From DATMNI01 sp035570275 (GTDB lineage Bacteria > Acidobacteriota > Terriglobia > Bryobacterales > Bryobacteraceae): a stretch of 21,923 nt of DNA. Shown here piece by piece: positions 6,650 to 14,860 of the stretch (positions are counted from its first letter, which is position 1; every line of letters starts with the position of its first letter). The position numbers and the translations under genes are program-made. The notes under the pieces are model-generated. The model was not told where the DNA came from, made no database searches, and saw nothing but the letters and a program-made list of their open reading frames with translations. The DNA lies in contig DATMNI010000334.1 in NCBI GenBank assembly GCA_035570275.1, positions 1 to 21,923 of the forward strand, read 5' to 3'.

Positions 6650-8248
6650 ATGCATACATATCGATCTCTAACCCGGCGCCGCTTCCTGGGCGCTTCGGTA
6701 ACGGGAGCATCCCTGCTGGCTGCCGACCGGCTGTTCGGCGCGCCGGCCGATGCGCCTGCGAAGCCCAATCCGGACCTGGAAAAGCTGGGCGCGGTGGCGC
6801 TGGCCGAGGCGAAAAAGGCGGGCGCGACCTATGCCGATATTCGGATCAATCGCTACCGCCAGCAGTTCTCCGGGTACCGCCTGTCGCCGGAGCGCGGCGG
6901 CACCAAGACGGACGAAGTGCCATTCATCACAGATCAGGCCAGCTTCGGATTCGGCGTCCGCGTGATCGCCGCCGGGCAGTGGGGCTTCGCGGCATCGCCG
7001 CTGGTCTCGGCCGAAGAGATCTCCCGCATCACGCGCGAGGCCGTGGTGGTGGCCAAAGCCAACGCGGCGCTGCAGGCCAGCCCGGTACAACTCGCCCCCA
7101 CCAGGAAGTGCGTGGACCGGTGGACCTCCGCCTTCCAAAAGGATCCCTTCGGCGTCTCCGTCGAAGAGAAGCTCGACCTGATCCATGGCGCGGCAGTCGC
7201 GTTGAGGAAGGACCCGAAGATCATGCTCGCCTTCGGCTTCCTGGCTTTCCGCGCCGAGGATAAGTATTTCGCTTCCAGCGAAGGTTCGTCCATCCAGCAA
7301 TACATCGTGCAGGTGTTTCCGCTGCTGCAGGCCACCGCCGTCGATATCCAAAAGAATATCTCGCGCACCCGCAGTTACTCCATTCCGCCCGCCACCGCCG
7401 GCTGGGAGGCCATTGCCAAGGCGAACCTGGGGGAGAATGCGCCGCGCATCCGCGAAGAGGCGCTGGAGCATTTGGCGGCGCCGCCCGTCACTCCCGGAAA
7501 GAAGGACCTGGTGCTGCTGCCCAGCCATTTGTGGCTGACGATTCACGAATCCATCGGCCACTCCACGGAGTTGGACCGCGCCCTGGGCTACGAAGCCAAT
7601 TTCGCCGGCACCAGCTTCATGACCACCGAAAAGATGGGGAACTACCGGGTGGGCAGCGAACTGATGACGGTCTACGGCGACCGCACCAATGAAGGCGGAC
7701 TGGCCAGCGTGAAGTACGACGACGATGGCGTGCCCACCACCAAGTTCCCCATCATCGAAAAAGGCATTTTCAAGCATTACCAGACCATTCGCGACCAGGC
7801 GCATTTGGTGGGCGAGAAGGAATCCCGCGGCTGCTGCTACGCCGATTCCTGGAGCAGCGTGCCGTTCCAGCGCATGCCCAATGTCTGGCTCGAATCCGGG
7901 CCGCGCGAGGTCACGCCCGATTCGCTGATTTCCGGAGTGGACGACGGCATTTTGATAGACGGCGATGGCAGTTTTTCCATCGACCAGCAGCGCTACAACT
8001 TCCAGTTCGGCGGCGACGCCTTCTGGCAGATCAAGGGCGGCAAGAAGGCGGGCATGGTTTCCCGCGTGGCTTACCAGTCGAAGACCAGCGACTTCTGGCG
8101 TTCCTGCAACGGCATCGCCGGACCGGCGTATTGGCAGCAGTTCGGCAGTTTCTTCGATGGCAAGGGTGAACCGGAACAGATCAATGCGGTGAGCCATGGA
8201 TGCTCGCCGGCGCGCTTCCAGCAGGTGAACGTGTTATTGACCGATTAA
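6650..8248 (+). CDS. tldD: TldD/PmbA family zinc metallopeptidase with Tat signal
   Basis: 532 residues, longer than cytosolic E. coli TldD (about 480) mainly because of an N-terminal Tat signal: TRRRFLGAS (about residues 8-16), a hydrophobic stretch and a likely cut near FGAPADA. The peptidase motif is HESIGH (H299, E300, H304), the HExxxH zinc site of the family, followed by ELDRALGYEANFAGTSF. The C-terminal VSHGC segment (H516, C518) provides the further conserved His and Cys. TldD with TldE forms a heterodimer known to trim microcin B17 and to degrade unfolded or antitoxin peptides in E. coli. Here the Tat signal implies work outside the cytoplasm, which is inferred. ATG 6650 follows a GGGGG stretch, and an 11-base gap separates it from the next gene. 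Confidence 0.92.
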   Translation: MHTYRSLTRRRFLGASVTGASLLAADRLFGAPADAPAKPNPDLEKLGAVALAEAKKAGATYADIRINRYRQQFSGYRLSPERGGTKTDEVPFITDQASFGFGVRVIAAGQWGFAASPLVSAEEISRITREAVVVAKANAALQASPVQLAPTRKCVDRWTSAFQKDPFGVSVEEKLDLIHGAAVALRKDPKIMLAFGFLAFRAEDKYFASSEGSSIQQYIVQVFPLLQATAVDIQKNISRTRSYSIPPATAGWEAIAKANLGENAPRIREEALEHLAAPPVTPGKKDLVLLPSHLWLTIHESIGHSTELDRALGYEANFAGTSFMTTEKMGNYRVGSELMTVYGDRTNEGGLASVKYDDDGVPTTKFPIIEKGIFKHYQTIRDQAHLVGEKESRGCCYADSWSSVPFQRMPNVWLESGPREVTPDSLISGVDDGILIDGDGSFSIDQQRYNFQFGGDAFWQIKGGKKAGMVSRVAYQSKTSDFWRSCNGIAGPAYWQQFGSFFDGKGEPEQINAVSHGCSPARFQQVNVLLTD

Positions 8249-8259
8249 AGGAGACCGCC

Positions 8260-9591
8260 GTGCTCACTCAAAAAGACGCCAGGAACCTCATCGACAAAGT
8301 GGTGGGCGCCGCCAAACTGCCGCAATGCCAGGTGGACGTCACGTGGACCGAGGACGCCTTCATCCGGTTCGCCAACAACGGAATCACCACCTCCGGCTAT
8401 CGCATCACGCAGCAGTTCACCATCAGCAGCGTCACCGAAGATAAGCGCGAGGGCAGCGCGGTAGTCACGGAGTGGAACGACGAGGCGCTGCAGCGCGGCC
8501 TGCGGCAGGCCGAGGATCTGGCCCGCATCTCCAAGCCCAATCCCGAAGACATGCCGGCCTTGGGACCGCAGAAGTATCTCACCCTGACCAACTACGATAG
8601 CTACACCGCGGCGGCTCGCGGCGACGCCATGATTCCGCACGTGAAGGCCGTGATCGATAGCGCCAGGGCGGGGCAACTCACCGCCGCCGGCTTCATCCAG
8701 CGTTCGTCGAACGCGGTGGCGGTGGGCAATAAAGGCGGCCTGTTCGGCTATCACACGTATACCGATTGCAGCCTGACCAACACCATGCGAACCGCCGGCG
8801 GTACCAGCTCCGGATGGGCCTCGCAGACCTCGGTTTCCCTTAAAGACGTTAACGGCGAAGCGGTGGGACGCATCTCCACGGAGAAGGCCGTGCGCGGCGC
8901 CGGCAAGAAAAGGAACGTGGAGCCCGGGAAATATACCGTGATTCTGGAAGCCGCCGGCGTGAGCGACCTGATGGGAATCATGGCCGGCAACTTCGGCGCC
9001 CGCACGGCTGAGCAGGGCCAGAGCTTCCTCAGCAAGCAGGGCGGCGGCACCCACCTGGACGAGAAGATGTTCCCGGAATACATCACGCTGCGCAGCGACC
9101 CGCTGGATACCAAGCTGGCCACCACACCATGGGGCCCGTCCCTGCTGCCCAACCAGCGCATCGCGTGGATTGACAAAGGCGTGGTGAAGAACCTGTACTA
9201 TGACCGCTTCTGGGCCTCAAAGGCGGACAAGGAACCGACCCCCGCGCCCGGAAACGTGGTGCTGGACGGGCAGGCGCACACCATCGAGGAACTGATCGCT
9301 TCGGTGGAGCGCGGCCTGCTGGTCACGCGGCTTTGGTACATCCGCACGCTGCAGCCGCAAACGCTGCAGGTGACTGGTCTGACCCGCGACGGTGTATTTC
9401 TGGTGGAAAAGGGCAAGATCACCGACCCGGTCACCAACTTCCGGTGGAATGAAAGCCCCGTGCGGGTGCTGCAGAATACTAAGATGCTGGGCCGGCCGTC
9501 ACGCGCGCAAGGGGCCGAATCGGGCTCATCTATCGTGCCGCCGATCGTGGTGGCCGACTTTAACCTCGCCAGCGTCAGCGATGCGGTGTAG
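8260..9591 (+). CDS. tldE: TldE/PmbA-like partner subunit
   Basis: 443 residues from GTG 8260, chosen because AAAGGAG (8247-8253) lies at the right distance; an upstream in-frame ATG at 8200 overlaps tldD by 49 bases and lacks a ribosome site. The protein has the TldD/PmbA fold signatures: an N-terminal domain with GITTSGYRITQQF, then central V-A-V-G-N-K-G-G, and the C-terminal G-N-F-G-A-R-T-A-E-Q-G-Q-S-F and RSDP segments. No HExxxH is present, as expected for the non-catalytic TldE partner that closes the active-site cavity of the heterodimer. No signal peptide is visible although its partner has a Tat signal, so it would either be carried out with TldD or stay behind. Directly downstream of tldD, certainly the same operon. 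Confidence 0.9.
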   Translation: MLTQKDARNLIDKVVGAAKLPQCQVDVTWTEDAFIRFANNGITTSGYRITQQFTISSVTEDKREGSAVVTEWNDEALQRGLRQAEDLARISKPNPEDMPALGPQKYLTLTNYDSYTAAARGDAMIPHVKAVIDSARAGQLTAAGFIQRSSNAVAVGNKGGLFGYHTYTDCSLTNTMRTAGGTSSGWASQTSVSLKDVNGEAVGRISTEKAVRGAGKKRNVEPGKYTVILEAAGVSDLMGIMAGNFGARTAEQGQSFLSKQGGGTHLDEKMFPEYITLRSDPLDTKLATTPWGPSLLPNQRIAWIDKGVVKNLYYDRFWASKADKEPTPAPGNVVLDGQAHTIEELIASVERGLLVTRLWYIRTLQPQTLQVTGLTRDGVFLVEKGKITDPVTNFRWNESPVRVLQNTKMLGRPSRAQGAESGSSIVPPIVVADFNLASVSDAV

Positions 9592-9654
9592 GTTCCTGCG
9601 GTGTATAGTACCTGGAGTGGGCACATTTGGCGAAACCGTTCCGGGAGGAGTAGC

Positions 9655-10626
9655 ATGCGCCTGATAAGCATGCGTCTGATTGGCGCGCTGGTTTGGGTTG
9701 TCTGGACGGCTTCCGCCGCCACGGATGCAACGGCCGGCCGAATCTTTTTCCTGGACCTCGGAGGCGGACGAGTGCTCTCGGCCAACCCCGATGGCTCCGA
9801 TTTGAAGGTGATGCTCAAGGAGCGCAGGAACGGTGTGGATGGGATCGCCATCGATGCAGAAGCCGGGCACATCTTCTGGACGAACATGGGCAAGGTGAAG
9901 CTCGATGACGGCTCCATTGAGCGCTCTGACCTGGACGGCACCCACCTGACGACGATCGTGCCCGCGGGCGGCACGTTCACCCCGAAGCAGCTCAAGATGG
10001 ACGCCAAAAGCGGCAAGCTCTACTGGGCCGACCGCGAAGGAATGCGCATCATGCGCGCCAATCTGGACGGCTCAAAGATCGAGGCGCTGGTGGAGACCGC
10101 CAGTGGTGAGGAGGCGCGGCGCGACGCTCGGAACTGGTGCGTGGGGATCGCGCTGGATGCGGCGCGCGGCCAGATTTATTGGACACAGAAGGGCGGCGAT
10201 AACGCCAATCTCGGCACCATCCGGCGCGCCGGTATGGAGTTGCGGCAGGGCGAAGATCCGGCGCACCGCACGGATATTGAAGTACTCTTCGATGGGCTGC
10301 CGGAGCCGATCGATATGGATATGGATCTCGGCCGGCGCATGATGTACTGGACGGACCGCGGCGATCCGCCCCGCGGCAACACGGTGAACCGGGCGCCCAT
10401 GGACCGCCCGGCCGGCGTGACGCCGCAGATTCTCATCAGCGGTCTGCACGAGGGCATCGGGATTGCGCTCGATTTGAAAGGCGGCCGGATGTTCTTCACC
10501 GACCTCGGCGGCAACGTATACAGCGCCAGGCTGGACGGCACGGACAAGAAGGTTTTGCTGACGGGCCAAGGCCCGCTCACCGGCATCGCGTACGCTGAGC
10601 TTCCAACGCCGGCCCAAACGCGCTGA
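9655..10626 (+). CDS. Secreted YWTD (LDL-receptor type) beta-propeller protein
   Basis: 323 residues. ATG 9655 is preceded by a strong GGAGGAG ribosome site (about 9643-9649) and opens a signal peptide (MRLISMRLIGALVWVVWTASA). Blades repeat about every 45-50 residues with the pattern I-[FY]-W-[TA]-[DN/Q]: FFLDLGG, IFWTNMG, LYWADRE, IYWTQKG, MYWTDRG, MFFTDLG, each followed by a strand and L-D-G-[ST]. This is the LDL-receptor class B (YWTD) six-bladed propeller, a binding scaffold with no catalytic signature. It probably sits in the periplasm or outside. It follows tldE by 63 bases and could share its transcript. Ligand unknown. Confidence 0.82.
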   Translation: MRLISMRLIGALVWVVWTASAATDATAGRIFFLDLGGGRVLSANPDGSDLKVMLKERRNGVDGIAIDAEAGHIFWTNMGKVKLDDGSIERSDLDGTHLTTIVPAGGTFTPKQLKMDAKSGKLYWADREGMRIMRANLDGSKIEALVETASGEEARRDARNWCVGIALDAARGQIYWTQKGGDNANLGTIRRAGMELRQGEDPAHRTDIEVLFDGLPEPIDMDMDLGRRMMYWTDRGDPPRGNTVNRAPMDRPAGVTPQILISGLHEGIGIALDLKGGRMFFTDLGGNVYSARLDGTDKKVLLTGQGPLTGIAYAELPTPAQTR

Positions 10627-10675
10627 GCCCTCGTACGCGCATCGCGGAGGCCAAGGCCGCCTGAACTCCAGCCTT

Positions 10676-10824
10676 AGTACACCGTTTCAGAAGTTCGCCA
10701 ACGTATCGGGAAACCGCTTGCTAACGCGCGCGGCTCCGATTAACGCGCGCGGCTCCGATCAGAGCCGCGACGGTCACGGAGCGGCTGCCTCGAATACGAG
10801 ACCGTATTATTGAAACGGTGTACT
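10676..10824. repeat. 149-bp palindromic element with 14-bp terminal inverted repeats
   Basis: AGTACACCGTTTCA (10676-10689) is the perfect inverse of TGAAACGGTGTACT (10811-10824). Inside is a long imperfect hairpin with arms 10714-10736 and 10762-10784 (CGGCTC opposite GAGCCG at the tip), and the tip holds a perfect 19-base tandem duplication, TAACGCGCGCGGCTCCGAT (10722-10740, 10741-10759). It fills the space between two convergent genes; its last base is part of the stop codon of the hydrolase. The hairpin arms match the element embedded in the helicase gene at 20443-20638. It is MITE-like in layout, encodes nothing, and could also end transcription from both sides. Confidence 0.75.
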
Positions 10825-11966
10825 CAGTAGCCCAGGCGCAACATGCCTTCCGCCTTCCCCTGCACTGAGCCTTGCGTCAGCCATTCGAGAGATGCCTTGA
10901 ACAGCAGCACGTGGTTCTTCTCCCAAATGGCGTTGTGCGAGGAACAGGCCAGATCGACGAACACCTTCTTGGGCGAGCCCAGATCGGTATAGAGTTCCCG
11001 GACGCGGTCGGGGTTGACCTGCTTGTCATGCGCTCCCGAGATCATGAGGGTGGGGACCTGTGTCTTGGCTGCCACCGCCGCCGTCCATCCCCACGATGTT
11101 ACCTGGGGCGCGCGCCGCACGCCGCCTCCCCAGGTGGCGCCGACGGAGTCCGACTGTGTCATCTCCGACCAGACGGAATCGCGGGCGGCAGGCTCGTATT
11201 GGTCGGTACAGCCCACCTGACGATCCCAGTTGGCTATGAACTCGTCCCGCGATTGGGTGTTCATCGCGGCGCCGTTGGCTGGCACTTGCGCCGGAGGCTC
11301 CGCTTTCGCCGCGCGATTGTAGGCAGGCGCCAGCAGTACCAGCCTGGCGATTTTATCCGCGTGCTGCGCGGCGTAACCGGCCGAGCGCGGCCCGCCGAGC
11401 GACCAGCCCAACAAGCTCACGTTCGGCACATGGCGCAGCGCGCGGATTCGATCCACCACCGCATCGATATCGTGCCAGTCTGACGCCAGAGTCGTCATCT
11501 GGTGCGGGTAGCTTGCCGGGCACGGAGCGGGGATCAACGCCGGCACGTAGGCCGCCTGCTGCTCGCGCGTGAGATTGCAGGGGTCGTTCATCGCGGCCGG
11601 GCGCGTGGAACGTCCGTAGCCCGTCATGTCCATGGAGAATGCGTCGAAGCCCGCGTGCGCCAGGTACGCCATCCAACTGTAGTCGTGATAAGGGACGTCA
11701 AAAGCGACCTCGGCGGGCGTGCCGGCGCCGTGGATAAACAGAACCACGCGATCCGCCGCCGGTCCGTTTCGCAAGACCGTTCCAGCCTCCACCACCTCCC
11801 GGACGTAGATCTCGGTGGACTGCCCGGAAATCGCCGGCACCAGGGAGCTAACCTGGACGTAATGGTCGATTCGCAAGAGGCGGTTTCCATCGTCGCCAAA
11901 TCCAGCCGGTACCAGAATCGGGCCAAGGATAATCAGGCCAAGGATAACCGGGGTTTTGACAGTCAT
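10824..11966 (-). CDS. Secreted alpha/beta-fold hydrolase
   Basis: 380 residues from ATG 11966, picked because GGAGG lies 7-8 bases upstream and the protein then begins with a signal peptide (MTVKTPVILGLIILGPILVPAG). Upstream in-frame codons would give an unlikely extension. Alpha/beta-hydrolase landmarks in order: the oxyanion F-I-H-G-A-G, D-x-T-G-Y-G-R-S-T, the nucleophile elbow GWSLGG with Ser at about 189, the acid in I-S-G-A-H-D-K, and the catalytic His in C-S-S-H-N. Between nucleophile and acid lies a cap of about 110 residues. Four Cys in the mature part suit an oxidising periplasm. Substrate not identifiable. It lies downstream of the sulfatase on the same strand with a 229-base gap, so co-transcription is possible but not shown. 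Confidence 0.82.
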   Translation of the reverse strand: MTVKTPVILGLIILGPILVPAGFGDDGNRLLRIDHYVQVSSLVPAISGQSTEIYVREVVEAGTVLRNGPAADRVVLFIHGAGTPAEVAFDVPYHDYSWMAYLAHAGFDAFSMDMTGYGRSTRPAAMNDPCNLTREQQAAYVPALIPAPCPASYPHQMTTLASDWHDIDAVVDRIRALRHVPNVSLLGWSLGGPRSAGYAAQHADKIARLVLLAPAYNRAAKAEPPAQVPANGAAMNTQSRDEFIANWDRQVGCTDQYEPAARDSVWSEMTQSDSVGATWGGGVRRAPQVTSWGWTAAVAAKTQVPTLMISGAHDKQVNPDRVRELYTDLGSPKKVFVDLACSSHNAIWEKNHVLLFKASLEWLTQGSVQGKAEGMLRLGY

Positions 11967-11986
11967 GGAAGACCTCCCACGCGGCC

Positions 11987-12026
11987 GCGCCGCTCCATCA
12001 ACAAACACGGCGGCGCCGCTCCATCA
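11987..12026. repeat. 14-bp direct repeat upstream of the hydrolase
   Basis: GCGCCGCTCCATCA occurs at 11987-12000 and again at 12013-12026, 26 bases apart, immediately followed by further GC-rich repeats (GCCGGCGCCATACGCCGG near 12034-12051). The rest of 12027-12195 shows no gene. It may be a duplication footprint or a regulator site for the hydrolase; nothing decides between them. Confidence 0.45.
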
Positions 12027-12195
12027 GTATACGCCGGCGCCATACGCCGGACAGTTTCGTCGATCGGCAACTCATTCCACCTCCTCCCACCTGGGCCCGC
12101 TCTCCACTCTCAGCAGCCGCAGCGCCGCAATCGCGCACCCCGCCACCTGCCAGCACCAACACTGCGGCTGCCGCCGCGAACGGGAATGCCCCGCC

Positions 12196-13644
12196 TCACA
12201 CCGGCGTATCGCCCGCTTCCCGCTGCAACCTGTCCAGCAGCGCCTTCAAACTCCGCACTTCCGCCGCATGCTTCGGGTCATGGTAAAGGTTCCTCATCTC
12301 CCGTGGATCGTTGCGCAAGTCGAAGAGTTCCCAATCTGGTTCGGTGTCGGGCGGGTTGGCGCCGCGCATGCCAAGCGGCTTGCCGTAATAGTAGATGAGC
12401 TTCCAGCGGTCCGTGCGCACGCCATAGTGCGCGGGCACGTGGTGATCGCTGGTGTTGTGCATCCAATACCGGTAGTACATGGCCTGGCGCCAATCCTTGG
12501 GTGTGTGCCCCTCCACGTTGGCGCGGAAACTGCGGCCTTGCATGGCAGTGGGAGCGCGGGCGCCCGCGTAGTCCAGAAACAGCGGCGCGAAGTCGATGTT
12601 CAGCACCATATCGCGATTCACCGTCCCGGGTCGGATGGCGCCGGGATAACGCATCAGGAAAGGCATGCGCAGGGATTCTTCGTACATCAGGCGCTTGTCG
12701 AACCAGCCGTGGTCGCCCAGGAAGAAGCCCTGGTCGGAGGTGTAGATCACGATGGTGTTGGAGGCCAGCCCTTCGGCATCCAGATAATCCAGCAGCCGCC
12801 CCACGTTATCGTCCACGCTCCGGATGCAGCGCAGGTAGTCCTTGATGAAGAGCTGGTAGCCCCATTTGCGCAGGGCGTCGCCTTTGAGATCCGCGGGGAT
12901 ATCCTGCTTGACGTCCGACTTCACCATGTCTTCCCCCACCTTCATGGTCACGGCCGCCACGCTGCGGGCCCGGCCTTCGTAGTGGTCGAAGAGGTTGTCG
13001 GGTTCGGGGATGGTCTGGTCCTTGAACAGATCTTTGTACTTGGGCGCGGGTTCCCAGGGCCGGTGCGGCGCCTTGTGGTGGCACATGGCGAAGAAGGGCT
13101 TCTTGGGATCGCGCTGTTTCAGCCAGTCGAGCGTGAAGTCGCCGATGAGGTCGGTGCAATACCCGGAATACTTGGTGCGTTTATCGCGATTGATGAAAGT
13201 CGGGTCGTAGTACACGCCCTGGCCCGGCAGGATGTTCCAGTAATCGAAGCCGGTTGGGTCGCTTTCCAGGTGCCACTTGCCGATCATGGCTGTCTGGTAA
13301 CCGGCGTTCTGCAACTCCTTGGCAACGTGGTTGCGATCAGGGTCCAGGCGGTCGTTGAGCGTGTAGACGCCGTTTTTGTGGCTGTACTGGCCGGTGAGAA
13401 TCGCCGCGCGGCTGGGCGTGCAGATGGAGTTGGTGCAGAAGCAGTTGGTCATGCGCACGCCGCCGGTGGCGAGGCGATCGATATTGGGCGTCTGGTTAAT
13501 CCGGCTCCCGTAGGCCGAGATGGCGTGGGCCGCGTGGTCGTCGGCCATGATGTAGAGGATATTGGGCCGCGGCCGCCCCGCCGCCAGGGCGGTGGCGCCG
13601 GCTCCGAGCATCCCGAGAAACTCGCGCCGATTGGAGGAGGTCAT
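12196..13644 (-). CDS. Tat-exported type I (formylglycine) sulfatase
   Basis: 482 residues from ATG 13644, which gives a clean Tat leader (NRREFLG then a hydrophobic run to about residue 26). An AGGAG lies unusually close (2 bases) to this ATG; longer in-frame starts exist but put a basic, unrelated stretch ahead of the leader. The N-terminal metal site is I-M-A-D-D-H. The active-site signature is C75-T-P-S-R79, the Cys-type C-x-P-x-R that is converted to formylglycine, then A-A-I-L-T-G. Later motifs are G-K-W-H-L, and T-S-D-Q-G-F-F-L-G-D-H-G supplying metal ligands. It belongs with arylsulfatase / N-acetylglucosamine-6-sulfatase-like enzymes that strip sulfate from glycans. Because Tat substrates fold first, modification of Cys75 must occur in the cytoplasm; no maturase gene lies in this window. 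Confidence 0.9.
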   Translation of the reverse strand: MTSSNRREFLGMLGAGATALAAGRPRPNILYIMADDHAAHAISAYGSRINQTPNIDRLATGGVRMTNCFCTNSICTPSRAAILTGQYSHKNGVYTLNDRLDPDRNHVAKELQNAGYQTAMIGKWHLESDPTGFDYWNILPGQGVYYDPTFINRDKRTKYSGYCTDLIGDFTLDWLKQRDPKKPFFAMCHHKAPHRPWEPAPKYKDLFKDQTIPEPDNLFDHYEGRARSVAAVTMKVGEDMVKSDVKQDIPADLKGDALRKWGYQLFIKDYLRCIRSVDDNVGRLLDYLDAEGLASNTIVIYTSDQGFFLGDHGWFDKRLMYEESLRMPFLMRYPGAIRPGTVNRDMVLNIDFAPLFLDYAGARAPTAMQGRSFRANVEGHTPKDWRQAMYYRYWMHNTSDHHVPAHYGVRTDRWKLIYYYGKPLGMRGANPPDTEPDWELFDLRNDPREMRNLYHDPKHAAEVRSLKALLDRLQREAGDTPV

Positions 13645-13809
13645 AGCTCCTAATATGCTACCGCCGCGCTTGGGCCGCCAGCGTTTGGTTGCCAACCTGC
13701 GGCGGATTTTTAATCTGACGGGCGCGAGACTCCACGTGGGCAAATCATCCCTGCCGCCAAAAAAGGCGAGATCAACCACCTGCGTCCCCACTAACAAAAC
13801 ATAAGGTTT

Positions 13810-13838
13810 CCGGAAGCGTCACACCCATCCGCTTCCGG
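13810..13838. repeat. 9-bp perfect stem-loop at the edge of the foreign island
   Basis: CCGGAAGCG (13810-13818) and CGCTTCCGG (13830-13838) pair perfectly around an 11-base loop. It lies 165 bases upstream of the sulfatase start and just where base composition becomes more AT-rich. It could be a terminator, a recombination footprint or a chance hairpin. Confidence 0.45.
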
Positions 13839-13851
13839 GAATGGGCTCGCA

Positions 13852-14190
13852 TTGTTGAGCGGCACAATCCGGCCCCGGCTGGAAGTGCTCAGTGAACTCC
13901 TTCGAGCCATAGCCGTAGCAAAGATCCTTGGCGTGCACCCAGGCACACTGACCCGCTGGCGTACCCGAAGCGTGGAGCCGGCGGAACTCTTCCGCGTGAG
14001 CCTCTCCGGCGTTTACAGGCCCATTGGTGACGTTGGCGGCTCTATGCGTTGGCCCCTCCTTGACACGAACCCAAAGCTGGTGAATACTAATAACCGTGAT
14101 GGATACCTGAGATCCACTTCCCCCCCGTTAATGGCCGCACCGGCCTTATATCTTAAAGCGCTAACCCGCCTACACCTTATCTCTTTATAA
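13852..14190 (+). other. Possible remnant of a helix-turn-helix gene; otherwise empty stretch
   Basis: An open frame of about 112 codons begins only with TTG and has no ribosome site. Near its start the reading AVAKILGVHPGTLTRWR resembles a helix-turn-helix of the kind in excisionase or MerR-like regulators, but the remainder looks random. I treat it as a possible decayed phage regulator, not as a gene. No better candidate is seen between 13645 and 14214 on either strand. TATAAT at 14186-14191 could be the -10 box of the next gene; no matching -35 is obvious. Confidence 0.25.
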
Positions 14191-14214
14191 TTTTCTAAAA
14201 AGTGAGGAAAAAAG

Positions 14215-14421
14215 ATGAGGAGCCGATTGGGTGCAGCCATCGACAAATTTTTCAGCCAAACGCTTGTGATATGTGCGGGGGATAATGCCCGCCTCTCTAA
14301 GGCCACGCCGGAAGAGAAGGCGGATTGGGAAAAGTGGATTGAACAGTATCTTCGAGATCATCCGGCGGTCCTCGAAGCGATCCTAGGCGCCTGGAAAAAT
14401 GAGGGTCGTGGGGGGGTATGA
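14215..14421 (+). CDS. Small hypothetical protein (68 aa)
   Basis: ATG 14215 is preceded by GAGGA at a good distance. The protein begins MRSRLGAAIDKFFSQTL and is otherwise hydrophilic, with a central acidic/basic helix (TPEEKADWEKWIEQYLRDH) likely to be helical throughout. No family recognised, no signal peptide. Codon use and composition are visibly more AT-rich than in flanking genes. Its stop overlaps the next gene's ATG (ATGA), so the two are co-translated. Its setting next to a broken terminase gene suggests a phage or mobile-element origin. Confidence 0.5.
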   Translation: MRSRLGAAIDKFFSQTLVICAGDNARLSKATPEEKADWEKWIEQYLRDHPAVLEAILGAWKNEGRGGV

Positions 14422-14825
14422 TAATCAGGCATTCTCAGATGCTTAAAGACGTGCCCGCAGAGCGGTTCAGCCTTCCCGATGGCGTTCATTGGTTCTCGGC
14501 GTCCGGGGTAGACGGCGAGACAATAGTAATTCTTCTCAGGTTGTGGGGAAGGGGGAAGAAATTCCGGAGCGCGCAGTTTGATCTTTGCTTTTCAGACTAC
14601 AACATTGATGACAAGCCTGGGGAAGCGTTTCGCGAGGAGATTGAGCCGTTCATTGAGGCTGCTGGAAAGATTCTGCCTGGCACAATCGTGATGCTGCCTC
14701 ATGGTGGTGGTTCAACTTTGACTTTTTCAATACCACGAGCCCCGGAGGGGTTTTGGCTCAAGAGAGCCGCCGAATACCTTACAGATTCAACGAACCTCTA
14801 CTCGATCGTTCCAAACTTTCGGTAG
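14418..14825 (+). CDS. Hypothetical protein (135 aa)
   Basis: Starts at the ATGA overlap with the preceding small gene, with GTGGGGGG serving as a ribosome site. A soluble alpha/beta protein by appearance, no membrane segment and no signal peptide; a stretch FRSAQFDLCFSDYNIDD suggests beta strands ending in an acidic turn, followed by an amphipathic helix (EEIEPFIEAAGKIL). No motif I recognise. AT-richer than the neighbouring core genes, consistent with acquisition together with the gene before it. It could be the second member of a two-gene accessory cassette, but sequence alone does not tell its role. Confidence 0.5.
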   Translation: MIIRHSQMLKDVPAERFSLPDGVHWFSASGVDGETIVILLRLWGRGKKFRSAQFDLCFSDYNIDDKPGEAFREEIEPFIEAAGKILPGTIVMLPHGGGSTLTFSIPRAPEGFWLKRAAEYLTDSTNLYSIVPNFR

Positions 14826-14860
14826 GGATTGAACTGAAACAGCGGGTAGTCCGGTAACTG

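Noticed and set aside
6668..8197. Long open frame on the minus strand opposite tldD
   Set aside because: Fully opposite a clear TldD with HExxxH motif; composition typical of an antisense shadow.
8200..8259. Upstream ATG for the TldE gene
   Set aside because: No ribosome site and a 49-base overlap with tldD; GTG 8260 has AAAGGAG at proper spacing and the family-like N-terminus.
9601..9654. Longer start for the YWTD propeller protein
   Set aside because: A strong GGAGGAG precedes ATG 9655, which also starts the signal peptide; the extension would bury it.
11956..13653. Long plus-strand open frame opposite the sulfatase
   Set aside because: The minus strand encodes a complete sulfatase with the C-x-P-x-R site; the plus frame is Val/Gly/His-rich without motifs.
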